This document shows, piece after piece, positions 55,974 to 64,000 of a DNA stretch of 64,000 nucleotides. This DNA is from Verrucomicrobiaceae bacterium (lineage in GTDB: Bacteria > Verrucomicrobiota > Verrucomicrobiia > Verrucomicrobiales > Verrucomicrobiaceae), in NCBI GenBank assembly GCA_016795485.1, contig JAEUHM010000021.1, positions 185,923 to 249,922 on the forward strand. The letters are read 5' to 3'. The number at the start of each line of letters is the position of its first letter. The stretch's first letter is position 1. The notes under the pieces are model-generated. The model was not told the origin of the DNA, did not search any database, and saw only the letters and a program-made list of their open reading frames with translations. The translations under genes were made by a program, and so were the position numbers.

Positions 55974-57101
55974 CTACGAGCCACCGGTCATCTTTTGTGC
56001 CAGCTTGTGGACCGCCGTCCCAGGCTTCAGGTCGCGCACGATCTCTTTCCACGGCAGAATGAACTCGTACTCTCCCGCAGCATACGAGCCGATGGCATAA
56101 GGCTCATAGTAAAAGCCGATGCCACCAGGAACGAGGAACCAGGAGTCCTCTGGAGTTGGAGTGTAGTCCTCAACTGTGACGCCAGTTTCAGACAGTGGCG
56201 CGTCCTGGGGAACTGCCCGTGATTTCTTGAGAGCAGAGATCGCTAGCGACTTCCAACTAGCAATCTTCTCCGGAGATACGATGTCAGTCAGCTTGAGGAC
56301 AGTCATCGTGGCAGTGTCCAACACAGCAAACTGGCTGCCGTAGTGGCCATGAGCACCACCGGAGTAGCCGTAGTTACTGTTTTCCAATGTCAGGAAGCCT
56401 GACTCATTCATGCGCACCGAAAAGTGTTCACTGTAGGTGTCCACATAAGTCGCTTCAGCGTCAATCTCCTCATGCGTGGATGCGCGCATGGCTTGTTTCA
56501 GCTCGTTGAAGTTGGCAGGAACACGGTTCTCATCATCCTTGTAGCTCTCGCAGGCCAGTTCCAACAATTTGCGGCTCAGAGCTTCGTTCTCTGGCGCTGT
56601 CAGCAGGGTTAGCTCACGTTGGTAACCGCGCGGGGCAACTTGATCGGTTTCCTTCACTTCATAAGTCAGGTGGATCTGATCCAAAGACACAGAACCCTCT
56701 GGCTGAGAAAGCTCTAGGTTCACTGGCAGAGACTTTTTGCCGTCCGGAGTCTTCCAAGTGCCCGTGATCGTCGAGCTCTTCCACACCACGGTCCAACGCC
56801 CGGTCACCTGCTGATCGCCATCCATCGACCAGCCCGTGGACTCAATGAAAATCAATTGGTCCTCATTCTTCGGGTCCTTCCCAATGTCCAGAGAGATTGG
56901 AATCCCCGACTTTTGGTAGTGGTAGCTGCCCCTCAACTGCTCGCCTTCCTCCGTTTGGTTGGTCCAGAGCGTTAGCGACACCTTCAAATCCTTACCGATG
57001 GTGCCCTGGAAGTGCTGGATCGGCGCATTCTTCTCAGTGGCGAGTGCGGAACCGGTGAAAAAGCAAACGAGAGCAGAAAGTGCAAAATAAAAGCGCGTCA
57101 T
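55974..57101 (-). CDS. Secreted DUF3298/RsiV-like protein
   Basis: 375 residues from ATG 57101. A signal peptide (MTRFYFALSALVCFFTGSALA) is followed by an N-terminal beta-rich region of ~140 residues. The C-terminal part has the DUF4163/DUF3298 pattern: HFSVRMNESGFLTLENSNYG, then YSGGAHGHYGSQFAVLDTAT, and LTDIVSPEKIASWKSLAI. The end (GIGFYYEPYAIGSYAAGEYE) is the DUF3298 signature. RsiV, an anti-sigma factor, shares this domain for sensing lysozyme; no sigma factor is next to this gene, so that role is not implied. It is convergent with the nuclease, 13 bases apart. Confidence 0.82.
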   Translation of the reverse strand: MTRFYFALSALVCFFTGSALATEKNAPIQHFQGTIGKDLKVSLTLWTNQTEEGEQLRGSYHYQKSGIPISLDIGKDPKNEDQLIFIESTGWSMDGDQQVTGRWTVVWKSSTITGTWKTPDGKKSLPVNLELSQPEGSVSLDQIHLTYEVKETDQVAPRGYQRELTLLTAPENEALSRKLLELACESYKDDENRVPANFNELKQAMRASTHEEIDAEATYVDTYSEHFSVRMNESGFLTLENSNYGYSGGAHGHYGSQFAVLDTATMTVLKLTDIVSPEKIASWKSLAISALKKSRAVPQDAPLSETGVTVEDYTPTPEDSWFLVPGGIGFYYEPYAIGSYAAGEYEFILPWKEIVRDLKPGTAVHKLAQKMTGGS

Positions 57102-57462
57102 GGCAAGTGCATAGACGCTCAGACCCAGCGAACATTCAATCACTGTGAGATTGGGGACGGTTGACGATGATTGCAGAGGATCGGTCTGGCGTCTGATTGT
57201 CTGATTGTCTGTAGTCTCTCCCGCAACGCTTAGAATCGGAAGAAAGAACGCGAGCACTGCTGTCGACCAAGACTGGCACCGTCAGTTCGGCTCGTGTCAA
57301 AAGGAACCGTTCGCGGTGCCTCAACGCGCCCACAGACCAAACTTAGGTTCTTCGCAAGGTTGAGTCGGTGATGGCAGGCTTGAGATTGAGTCTGCCGCGG
57401 TGAAAGAGGATCCGTATTCGGTGGTTGGCAAATGAGAGGAAATCTCTTGCGGCAGTTCAGTT

Positions 57463-57757
57463 CCTCACTCGCCTTCGGAGCAGTCTGCCATTCTCTTTGT
57501 TCACAGGCACCCAGTAGCCAATGTTCTCCATGCCATGCTTCTCAAACAGCATGCAGGTATGGTCCCTGAAGCGCATCAGCGAGTCGGGCAGTTTGCCGTT
57601 GTTGCAGGTGTAATGCGCAGTTCGCAAATGCGTTCATCGGCGTGAAGAAGACCGGTGATCATGAGAGCAAGCAGCAGAAACAGATTGCGGATCATAATGT
57701 GAGCCTAGCTAACGTCAGAATCGACAGAATCTCGCTCGCACCCGTGTCTGCTCGGGC
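57463..57757 (-). pseudogene. Truncated, frameshifted copy of the NIPSNAP gene 5' end (inverted)
   Basis: On the minus strand the copy has the same upstream region, ATG at 57695 and first ~25 codons as the gene at 48778. One base is missing in the codons for the strand after ERI, which shifts the frame. Similarity runs to AGAATGGCAG (near 57485), then resumes briefly as AAGGCGAGTGAGG, matching about base 49090 of the intact gene, so ~100 bases are deleted. No functional protein is possible. The DNA between 57102 and 57462 has no recognisable gene. It is a decayed duplication whose arms face each other. Confidence 0.9.
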
Positions 57758-59056
57758 CTACTCCAAATAGATGAGCCCCATGTCAGCATCCATTTTGAGA
57801 AATGGGGCTGCGGCGTCCATCTCGCTCTTTGAAATGACCACGGAGAACTTTGCATCCTGCCACGGCCCACCGCCGAAGACCCCTTTGGCAAGCATGGCGT
57901 GAACTTCGGCTACGGTCTCGGCTTCCTTGATCTTCGTGCATCCGCCGTGCTTGGCCGAGAGATACGTGCTGTAGAGAGTTTGTGCGTCCCGGCGGGCTTC
58001 TCCTTCTGGAGTCACGACTTTCTTTTTCTCCACTACACGCCGAGGAGCTTGGGACTCCACAGGCGCGGCGGTAGCAACGGGCAGGTACTCAAGGAGGCCA
58101 TTTTCCAAATCAAGCTTGAGGTGTCGCTGAGCGCGGGCACCCTGCTCTGGCGTGATCGGCATGACGAATGTTTTTCCCTCGAATGGGCCGCTGCCGAGCA
58201 CTCCAACTTTGAGTCGCTTGATCACTTCATCGAGCGTCTTAGCATCGTCGAGGTCCTTTGTTCCGGCGGCGATCGCAGCGTTGTAAATGGATGCTAGGCT
58301 TTGTGCCGTTCTTTGGTCCACAGATACCGTCGTTCTTTTCTCTCCTGATTTTTCTTTGATCATTTGGGCCAGAACTTCAACGGCATCAGTAGCAGTGGAT
58401 GGTGTCTCGACTTTCGGCTTCCTTTCAGCATGATAGCGCAGGATTTTTTCGCTGGGATCATACTCCAGATAGGCCATGGCAGTTGCTGCATCCTCCTTGG
58501 TCACTTTGGCGACAAACGGCAGCCCAGCAAACGCTCCAGCGCCTTTCACTCCGACGGTAATCTTCTCAATCGCTTCTCCAGTGGTTTTAACATCGTCTAA
58601 CTCTGCACTTCCGGTAGCTGATGCAGCGTTGTAAACAGACGCCAGTGTCTGAGCGTTGCGCTTTATTTTTGCAGCGGTGGCAAAGGCCATGTTTTCCTCT
58701 ACCACGCTGTTAAGAAGTGGCGCACTTCTGAGTTTACCAGATTCAGTGAGCATCAGTGCCCACTCCATCATGATGGAGACCTCACCGGTGAGTTCTAAAT
58801 CTGGATGCTTCTCGGCTTGGGTAGAGAGTAGTTCATACGCTCCACGCACGGAGGGTGAGCCTGCTTGGCCCCTAGCCGTCTCGGGCAGCGCATTGTACGC
58901 CTGGACCACTGCCACTAAGTTAGCCAGACTGCGGGTTGCTTGCTCTTGAGGGTCTTCCGCGGCTCCATTCGAGTTTGCACTCCAAATGCTCCCTTGGGCG
59001 GGAAGCAGGATCACCATCGAAAGAAAGGCAGCGTGGAAGGCAAGAATGGATTTCAT
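57758..59056 (-). CDS. Secreted protein with three tandem ~90-residue repeats
   Basis: 432 residues from ATG 59056 (ATG 59077 is possible). A signal peptide, MKSILAFHAAFLSMVILLP, is followed by a helical region and three repeats. They begin RNAQTLASVYNAASATGSAE, RTAQSLASIYNAAIAAGTKD and RDAQTLYSTYLSAKHGGCTK. Each continues with an acidic helix, a Gly-rich turn (VGVKGAGAFAGLPF, VGVLGSGPFEGKTF, KGVFGGGPWQDAKF) and ends in a Leu/Tyr-containing strand (ILRYH, LLEYLP, LIYLE). From memory this resembles the globular end of Verrucomicrobiota pilin-like (type II/IV secretion) proteins; that is not proven, and no prepilin signal is seen. Function is unknown. Confidence 0.72.
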   Translation of the reverse strand: MKSILAFHAAFLSMVILLPAQGSIWSANSNGAAEDPQEQATRSLANLVAVVQAYNALPETARGQAGSPSVRGAYELLSTQAEKHPDLELTGEVSIMMEWALMLTESGKLRSAPLLNSVVEENMAFATAAKIKRNAQTLASVYNAASATGSAELDDVKTTGEAIEKITVGVKGAGAFAGLPFVAKVTKEDAATAMAYLEYDPSEKILRYHAERKPKVETPSTATDAVEVLAQMIKEKSGEKRTTVSVDQRTAQSLASIYNAAIAAGTKDLDDAKTLDEVIKRLKVGVLGSGPFEGKTFVMPITPEQGARAQRHLKLDLENGLLEYLPVATAAPVESQAPRRVVEKKKVVTPEGEARRDAQTLYSTYLSAKHGGCTKIKEAETVAEVHAMLAKGVFGGGPWQDAKFSVVISKSEMDAAAPFLKMDADMGLIYLE

Positions 59057-59262
59057 GACTAGCTTTATAATTACCATAACTCAATAAGCACGGCAACGGA
59101 TGAAATCACGTATGGGAAAAGGTCGAGCCACTCAAAGCCAAAAGCTGTGCCTCTCGGAAGCTGCCTCACCGCAAAAAAGGACATGGCCAACAAACCAAAC
59201 CGTGTCTAGCGGGCAGAACTTCGATCAATGCCCAAGCCTTCTCCTACATCACGAAACCGCCT

Positions 59263-60609
59263 TTACGCTACCGTCCCGTAAAGCGTGAAGCCCTGCGTGC
59301 TGTCGACACGAACAGGAAAGATCTGGCCAGTTAGTCGAGACGCCACTCCCTCGAAAACGACGATCTTGTTGGTGCGCGTGCGCCCCATGAGGCGAGCTTC
59401 GTTGTTCTTGCTGGCACCTTCACAGAGGACTTCTACATCTTGGCCAACCAGCTCCTCGTAGCGCTTGAACGCGATGGCATTGACCAAGGCCAGGAGATCC
59501 TGGTTGCGCTCTTCTTTGACCTTCTCACTGACATGGAGCGCCTCTTCCATTTCTGCAGCTGGGGTGCCTCGACGCTTGGAGTAGCGGAAGATGAACGCGT
59601 TGTCGAACTGCACACGCTCAAACATGGCTCGAGTCTCCAAATACTCCTTTTCCGACTCACCGGGGAACCCAACGATGACATCGGTGGTCACCGCAATGCC
59701 AGGCCTAGCCTCGCGAATACGCGCTACGAGCTCTTCAAACTTGGCCACAGTGTACGGGCGATGCATGCGTTTGAGAATCGCATCCGAGCCGCTCTGGACA
59801 GGTAAGTGCACGTGCTCGGCGAGTTTTGGCAGATAAGTGAATGCCTCAATGAGGTCTTTTTTGTAACCGATGGGGTGCGGGCTGGTGAAGCGTATGCGCT
59901 CAATGCCATCGACCTCATGCACCGCCTCTAGAAGCTGCACAAAAGGACTCTTACCATTCACTGCGGGGAACTCGTGTCGGCCATAGAGGTTCACAATCTG
60001 ACCAAGCAACGTCACCTCCTTCACCCCACGATCCGCCAGACGGCGGACTTCCTCGACAATTTCAGGGATGGGCCGCCCACGCTCTCCACCGCGTGTGTAG
60101 GGCACGATGCAGAAGGTGCACTTCATGTTGCAGCCCTGCATGATGCTCACAAAGGCAGCTCCTTGGCCCTCCTTGAGTTTGTGATCACGAATGGAGTTCT
60201 GCGAGCCAACTTCCTCTTCGATGTCTACGATGCTAAACCTTTCATCGTCCATCTGCTGCTCTTCCTTGGCGCGGATGATGCGATCGACATACTCAACGAC
60301 CCGGTGATACTTTTGAGTGCCGACAACGAGATCCACATCCTTCTCCAGGAGTTCCGGTCCCCTGCTCTGCGCCATGCAACCCATAAAGCCAGTGACAAGC
60401 GGCGTCCGCCTTCTTCTCACCATGCCCATTTTGCCCAATGCTTTCTGCTCAGCCTGATCTCGCACGGAACAGGTGTTAATGAGCACCACATCGGCATCGG
60501 CATCCGTTGACGTCATCGTATAACCGCGATCGACAAACATCTGAGACACTTGTTCAGTGTCTCTCTCGTTCATCTGACAGCCATAGGTTTTGATGTAGAC
60601 GCGCGGCAT
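59263..60609 (-). CDS. miaB: tRNA-2-methylthio-N6-dimethylallyladenosine synthase MiaB
   Basis: 448 residues. The UPF0004 domain has IKTYGCQMNERDTEQVSQMF, VLINTCSVRDQAEQKALG and TGFMGCMAQSRG, whose three Cys bind one iron-sulfur cluster. The radical-SAM motif is IMQGCNMKCTFCIVPYTRGG (CxxxCxxC). A C-terminal TRAM-like segment (GQDVEVLCEGASKN) ends the protein. MiaB adds a methylthio group at A37 of tRNAs. The family length is 440-480. It is divergent from the TIM-barrel gene with 79 bases between starts. Confidence 0.95.
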   Translation of the reverse strand: MPRVYIKTYGCQMNERDTEQVSQMFVDRGYTMTSTDADADVVLINTCSVRDQAEQKALGKMGMVRRRRTPLVTGFMGCMAQSRGPELLEKDVDLVVGTQKYHRVVEYVDRIIRAKEEQQMDDERFSIVDIEEEVGSQNSIRDHKLKEGQGAAFVSIMQGCNMKCTFCIVPYTRGGERGRPIPEIVEEVRRLADRGVKEVTLLGQIVNLYGRHEFPAVNGKSPFVQLLEAVHEVDGIERIRFTSPHPIGYKKDLIEAFTYLPKLAEHVHLPVQSGSDAILKRMHRPYTVAKFEELVARIREARPGIAVTTDVIVGFPGESEKEYLETRAMFERVQFDNAFIFRYSKRRGTPAAEMEEALHVSEKVKEERNQDLLALVNAIAFKRYEELVGQDVEVLCEGASKNNEARLMGRTRTNKIVVFEGVASRLTGQIFPVRVDSTQGFTLYGTVA

Positions 60610-60688
60610 GGTTTTGGGCTGGGAATCCTACTCATGTTTGCAAAGAATGAAAGGAAAGGTCACACAACCAGCGTTGCACTGGTCGTTC

Positions 60689-61540
60689 ATGAAACGGCGC
60701 ACGTTTTTAAGCCATTCTGCCTCTACTTTGTTGATGGCAACTGCGGCACCCATCTCGGCAACGGCAGGGGAGTTCACTGGTAAGATCAAAAAGTCGCTCA
60801 AGTGGAGCATGGCAGAGAAAGCGGCTCGCGGCATGACCCTCCCCGATGCATTTTCAAAACTCCGCGACTGTGGTTTCGAAGGTGTGGAGCCAAGTGTGCT
60901 TGCGGGGCACGTTAAGGATCCAAGTGAATGGCTAGAGGCTAGCAAAAGGAGCGGCTTGGTGATTGATGGCACCGTTGGAGGCCGACTTGGAGTGCTGGAG
61001 AGTGGCATCGACACCACCAAGGCTATTGGCGGTGAGACGATGCTCATCGTCGTCGAGTACGACATCACGAAGCCGCTCATGGCCCAATGGAACCAGAGCC
61101 GGGATCGGCTGAAGGAAGCCGCTCCATACGCGGAGAAACTAGGCGTGCGGATCGTGATCGAAAACGTGTGGAATACATTCTTCACCAGCCCGTTCGATCT
61201 CGCGCGATTCGTCGATGAGGTGGGGAGCCAATGGGTTCAGGTGCAGTTTGACGTGGGCAACGTGATGCGCTGGGGTGTGCCAGAGCACTGGATGGAGGTG
61301 CTTGGTAAACGTAGCTTCAAATTGGACGTCAAAGAGTATGACTTGGAGATCGCGCTGAGCCAGGGCATGAGAAAGGGCTTCGATAAGCCGCTCGGAGAGG
61401 GCTCGATTAACTGGGCAGCCGTGCGGCGCGAGCTAAGCACTATCAACTACTCAGGCTGGGCCGCTGCTGAGGTGAAAGCAGGAGATTGGCCTTATCTCGC
61501 CGATGTGGCACGCCGTATGGGCACGGTGTTGGATGTTTAG
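60689..61540 (+). CDS. Tat-exported TIM-barrel protein, sugar phosphate isomerase/epimerase family
   Basis: 283 residues from ATG 60689. The N-terminus MKRRTFLSHSASTLLMATA has a twin-arginine-like motif. The Xylose isomerase-like TIM barrel (AP endonuclease family 2) begins SLKWSMAEKAARGMTLPDAF and has GFEGVEPSVLAGHVKDPSEW. Glu and Asp in VIENVWNTFFTSP and VQFDVGNVMRWG are probable metal ligands, and KLDVKEYDLEIAL follows. Related to hydroxypyruvate isomerase and similar enzymes. The substrate is unknown. The gene ends exactly where the convergent synthase gene ends, with no spacer. Confidence 0.83.
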   Translation: MKRRTFLSHSASTLLMATAAPISATAGEFTGKIKKSLKWSMAEKAARGMTLPDAFSKLRDCGFEGVEPSVLAGHVKDPSEWLEASKRSGLVIDGTVGGRLGVLESGIDTTKAIGGETMLIVVEYDITKPLMAQWNQSRDRLKEAAPYAEKLGVRIVIENVWNTFFTSPFDLARFVDEVGSQWVQVQFDVGNVMRWGVPEHWMEVLGKRSFKLDVKEYDLEIALSQGMRKGFDKPLGEGSINWAAVRRELSTINYSGWAAAEVKAGDWPYLADVARRMGTVLDV

Positions 61541-62551
61541 TTAACTAGCGGCGAGTTTACGGATGCCTGCCGCGCTGTTGTTCAACGAAACTTGCATGAG
61601 GAGCTTGGCCACATCCATGCGCCCTATCTTGACACCAGACACGAGTTCAGAGTCGGTCGCACGCTTCAATGATTGAAGTGTCCGCACGCCCAAGATTGCA
61701 GGAAGTGCCGTAGCGTAACGAAGTCGCGAATGAGCTAGGCGGGCTGCGTATTCCACTCCAGAGCCTAACAACTCCGTGGCTCGGGTTGCCCAAGATTCCC
61801 ATATTGGACGCAATAAGGCCGGTGATCTTGCAATGTCGTCCTCGGTGAATCCGAGCACGCTCCATTCAGCTTTTGGAAGGTAACAACGGCCCAATGCGGC
61901 GTCTTTACCGATATCGCGGAGGATATTGACCAACTGAAGCCCCTTCCCATATCGAGCGCCCAGTTCCTTCATGCGCGCGGCATCAGAACTCGACTCAAAC
62001 GCACCTTCCAGCTCTGAGAAACAGAGGTCTGTCCAAAACTCTCCCACGCATCCGGCCACTTGCCAAGTGTACGCCTCCAATTCCTCACTGGTCTCCAATG
62101 AACGCAGATGCCCTTTCGCTGGGAATCGCATGATATCAGCCTTCTGACCCTCGATGATGTGATGCAACACGCCCTGGATGGCTTGAAGGCGGTGGCCGTT
62201 CATCGTTGATAGCCATTTGAGAGCATCAGGGAGCCGCTGCATGAGCTTTGCCTCAGAAGGATCCGTCTGAAGGGGCTGAAAGTCTTGAATGAGCACTGTT
62301 CCGAACTCGGGACTACACTCTGCCCTGTCGTGGATCAAAGAACCGAACTGCGTGAGACACCCGAGACGAACGTCAGGTGCCACTTGGGCCGTGTCGGCAA
62401 TGGTATCAGCCGTTCTGGCTAGCAAGTAGGCCAGGGAGATTGGCTCTCTGAGTTGTTTTGGAAGAGCCTTGAGGGTGAGGTAGAAAGAACGGGAGACTGC
62501 AGCGAGCAGTTCGCCACCCAAGTTCTTTTCATACACACTTTCGTCGTCCAT
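61541..62551 (-). CDS. Squalene/phytoene synthase family protein
   Basis: 336 residues. The first Asp-rich motif is ARTADTIADTAQVA; the second is GLQLVNILRDIGKDAALGRC, followed by YLP. The start AVSRSFYLTLKALPKQLREP is also typical of the group. These enzymes join two prenyl diphosphates head-to-head to make squalene or phytoene. The motifs NILRDIGKD and GRCYLP suit squalene- or presqualene-type synthases as well as CrtB; no carotenoid or hopanoid gene is adjacent, so the product is open. The C-terminal segment has a plausible membrane-associated helix. Confidence 0.88.
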   Translation of the reverse strand: MDDESVYEKNLGGELLAAVSRSFYLTLKALPKQLREPISLAYLLARTADTIADTAQVAPDVRLGCLTQFGSLIHDRAECSPEFGTVLIQDFQPLQTDPSEAKLMQRLPDALKWLSTMNGHRLQAIQGVLHHIIEGQKADIMRFPAKGHLRSLETSEELEAYTWQVAGCVGEFWTDLCFSELEGAFESSSDAARMKELGARYGKGLQLVNILRDIGKDAALGRCYLPKAEWSVLGFTEDDIARSPALLRPIWESWATRATELLGSGVEYAARLAHSRLRYATALPAILGVRTLQSLKRATDSELVSGVKIGRMDVAKLLMQVSLNNSAAGIRKLAAS

Positions 62552-62580
62552 CTGCGCGACATTGACACAAGTAACAGCAA

Positions 62581-62612
62581 ATAAAAGAGGGGGCTCCGAT
62601 AAGAGCCCCCTC
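62581..62612 (-). terminator. Rho-independent terminator of the PEP-CTERM gene
   Basis: On the minus strand GAGGGGGCTC and GAGCCCCCTC form a perfect 10-bp stem with a six-base loop, followed by TTTTAT. It lies 32 bases after the PEP-CTERM stop and also insulates the synthase gene, whose start is 30 bases further. Confidence 0.9.
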
Positions 62613-62643
62613 CGAGAGGGTTAGATCGATATTGATCGGCTGA

Positions 62644-64000
62644 TTAAGCGCGGCGGCGGCGCCAGAACAGAGCCAACAGACCGAACATGAGCAGAAGCGC
62701 ACGGCTTGGCTCAGGGACGACAACGATCACACCGTAAGTGGTGAACAGACTCGTATCCCACAGCAATTGCGTTCCAGCCTGGGTGCCAAGTGTTGGCAGA
62801 TCGAGGTCGTAGCTGCTATCTCCTGTTCCGTCATACTGGTTGTTGAAGTTGAAGCCGTTGAGGTTCATAGCCGTCACCCAGTCGAACAGGTTAAAGATAT
62901 CGCCCCATCCCGGTGTGTAGCCAGAGCCAGAAACAAAGGACACTACTCCGCGACCATCCTCATTGAAGTTCAACGTTCCACCGACATTCACGTAATCGTG
63001 GTTCTCGATGTTGCCTTGGACGCCATTCAGATAGTCCAGAGCATTGGTGCTGAACCAGCTCACGGAACCATCCCACCCGAGAGTGCTTCCATTTGCAGTA
63101 GCGCCACCAAGTTGGAGGGCAAATCGATCCGTTGGTGTTGCAACGGGTGCGCCAGTAACTCCACCAGCCAGGGTAAGATCTGCACTGGTGTAGATGTGGC
63201 CAATCTGATCACCAGCGGTAGTCGTGGTGTTACCAGGTGCGAGACTGCCGATCTGAGAAACGGCACCCACGTTATCACCCACAGTAAAGTTGCCCGCGAT
63301 TCTAGCAGCGTTGGTTGTGGCAGCCGAAGCAAAGTTGGTGCCTGCTGCACTGGTGCCACCACCACTCACAACGCCATCAAAGACATAGCTCGTCTTGGCA
63401 GAAACATCGAACGTGGAGCCAGCACCGCTGATCTTCAGCCATGCAGAGTCTTGATTGCTGCCGTTAACTCCAAGAGCCAATGTGCCACCCGCCACCTCGG
63501 TGGTTCCAAGGTATGTGTTCGTGTTGTGGAGAGTCAACTTAGCCGTGCCGGTCTTTGTGAGTGCCACGTTGTGTTGGACCACACCCGAATAAACGAAGTC
63601 CGATGTAACACCGTTGCCAACCGTCAGGGTCTTGATGCTTGTACCACCGTTCGTGACAAAGCCCTGAGTAGACCCAGTCGTAGTAGTGGTAACCACGTTG
63701 TTGAGGGTTCCAATGGTTTGGTTTTGGCCATTCAAGTCCAGCACGCCGTTGGCGGTGGTGGTCACTGTGCCGGTGGTAGGCAATGCATTGTCGGCTCCGA
63801 TGGCCAGCTTGCCTCCCGCGATCGTTGTGCCTCCGCTGTAGGTGTTGGCTCCGCTCAAGATCACGGTGTCATAACCGACTTTCACCATGCTTCCCGTGCC
63901 GCTGATCACACCCTTGACCTCAAGGATCGCCCCAGAGGTGGTGTACTCTTCCATCGGGCGGAAGTTGTTCTCTTGCTTGCCGCTGTCCAATCCGTTGGCT
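62644..64000 (-). CDS. Autotransporter-associated beta-strand repeat protein with PEP-CTERM sorting signal (5' end outside window)
   Basis: The frame is open to the right edge, so the N-terminus is missing; at least 451 residues are visible. Beta-strand repeats of the PATR type appear as LSGANTYSGGTTIAGGKLAI and LTLHNTNTYLGTTEVAGGTL. The centre is Gly/Thr/Asn-rich. The C-terminus VVPEPSRALLLMFGLLALFW followed by RRRRA is a PEP-CTERM signal: the motif, a membrane span and a basic tail, recognised by exosortase. The protein is likely sorted to the cell surface as a structural or adhesive component. Such proteins are frequent in Verrucomicrobiota. Confidence 0.9.
   Translation of the reverse strand, partial: ANGLDSGKQENNFRPMEEYTTSGAILEVKGVISGTGSMVKVGYDTVILSGANTYSGGTTIAGGKLAIGADNALPTTGTVTTTANGVLDLNGQNQTIGTLNNVVTTTTTGSTQGFVTNGGTSIKTLTVGNGVTSDFVYSGVVQHNVALTKTGTAKLTLHNTNTYLGTTEVAGGTLALGVNGSNQDSAWLKISGAGSTFDVSAKTSYVFDGVVSGGGTSAAGTNFASAATTNAARIAGNFTVGDNVGAVSQIGSLAPGNTTTTAGDQIGHIYTSADLTLAGGVTGAPVATPTDRFALQLGGATANGSTLGWDGSVSWFSTNALDYLNGVQGNIENHDYVNVGGTLNFNEDGRGVVSFVSGSGYTPGWGDIFNLFDWVTAMNLNGFNFNNQYDGTGDSSYDLDLPTLGTQAGTQLLWDTSLFTTYGVIVVVPEPSRALLLMFGLLALFWRRRRA

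Noticed and set aside
56424..56612. Anti-sigma factor role for the DUF3298 protein
   Set aside because: RsiV has the same domain, but no sigma factor gene is adjacent and the protein has a cleavable signal rather than a cytoplasmic sigma-binding part.

Overview
The window looks like the chromosome of a Verrucomicrobiota bacterium close to Prosthecobacter or Verrucomicrobium. This is inferred from gene content, not from a search. The signs are a PEP-CTERM protein with autotransporter-type beta-strand repeats, a DUF1501 protein with a Tat-like leader, NIPSNAP and SGNH secreted proteins, a Tat-exported TIM-barrel epimerase, many lipoproteins and AsmA-like proteins, and a eukaryote-type (GSII) glutamine synthetase.

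Layout. 0-10.3 kb: an ankyrin/L,D-transpeptidase fusion cut by the left edge, a PLP aminotransferase, then a TetR regulator with a three-gene RND efflux operon, and a GlcD-like oxidase. 10.3-14.1 kb: glnII behind a candidate sigma-54 promoter, a membrane acyltransferase, rlmN and tadA. 14.2-18.4 kb: a tightly packed sugar-acid operon (rpe, cupin, hydrolase, 2-oxoglutarate-semialdehyde dehydrogenase, FAH-family enzyme). 18.4-25.8 kb: an AsmA-like protein, an MBL hydrolase, DUF1501, SGNH hydrolase, and an MFS transporter preceded by a terminator and a possible leader peptide. 25.8-31.3 kb is accessory: a gltX 3' fragment, a large calcium-binding surface protein with a (CT)10 tract just after its start codon, a membrane protein, an IS66 remnant and a 21-bp periodic array.

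31.3-48.1 kb is the conserved translation/transcription locus: tRNA-Tyr, a MurK-like/MurQ fusion plus a thiolase, tRNA-Thr, tuf, tRNA-Trp, secE, nusG, rplK, rplA, rplJ, rplL, rpoB, rpoC and a strong terminator. The kinase-etherase and thiolase genes sit between tRNAs that are neighbours in many bacteria.

48.1-64 kb: a 42-bp minisatellite, a two-domain NIPSNAP protein with a broken inverted copy of its 5' end 8.5 kb away, a YlbF-like protein, a YdbH-like giant with a fused YnbE-YdbL lipoprotein (candidate lipid transport between the membranes), a beta-CASP nuclease, secreted proteins, miaB, a TIM-barrel epimerase, a squalene/phytoene synthase and the PEP-CTERM protein cut by the right edge.

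The points most worth a second look are the (CT)10 phase-variation candidate, the YdbH + YnbE/YdbL fusion, the leader-peptide/terminator upstream of the MFS gene, the MurK-MurQ fusion, the inverted NIPSNAP duplication, and the 21-bp and 42-bp arrays. No CRISPR array, complete insertion sequence or prophage was seen. All family calls come from reading motifs; no database search was run.
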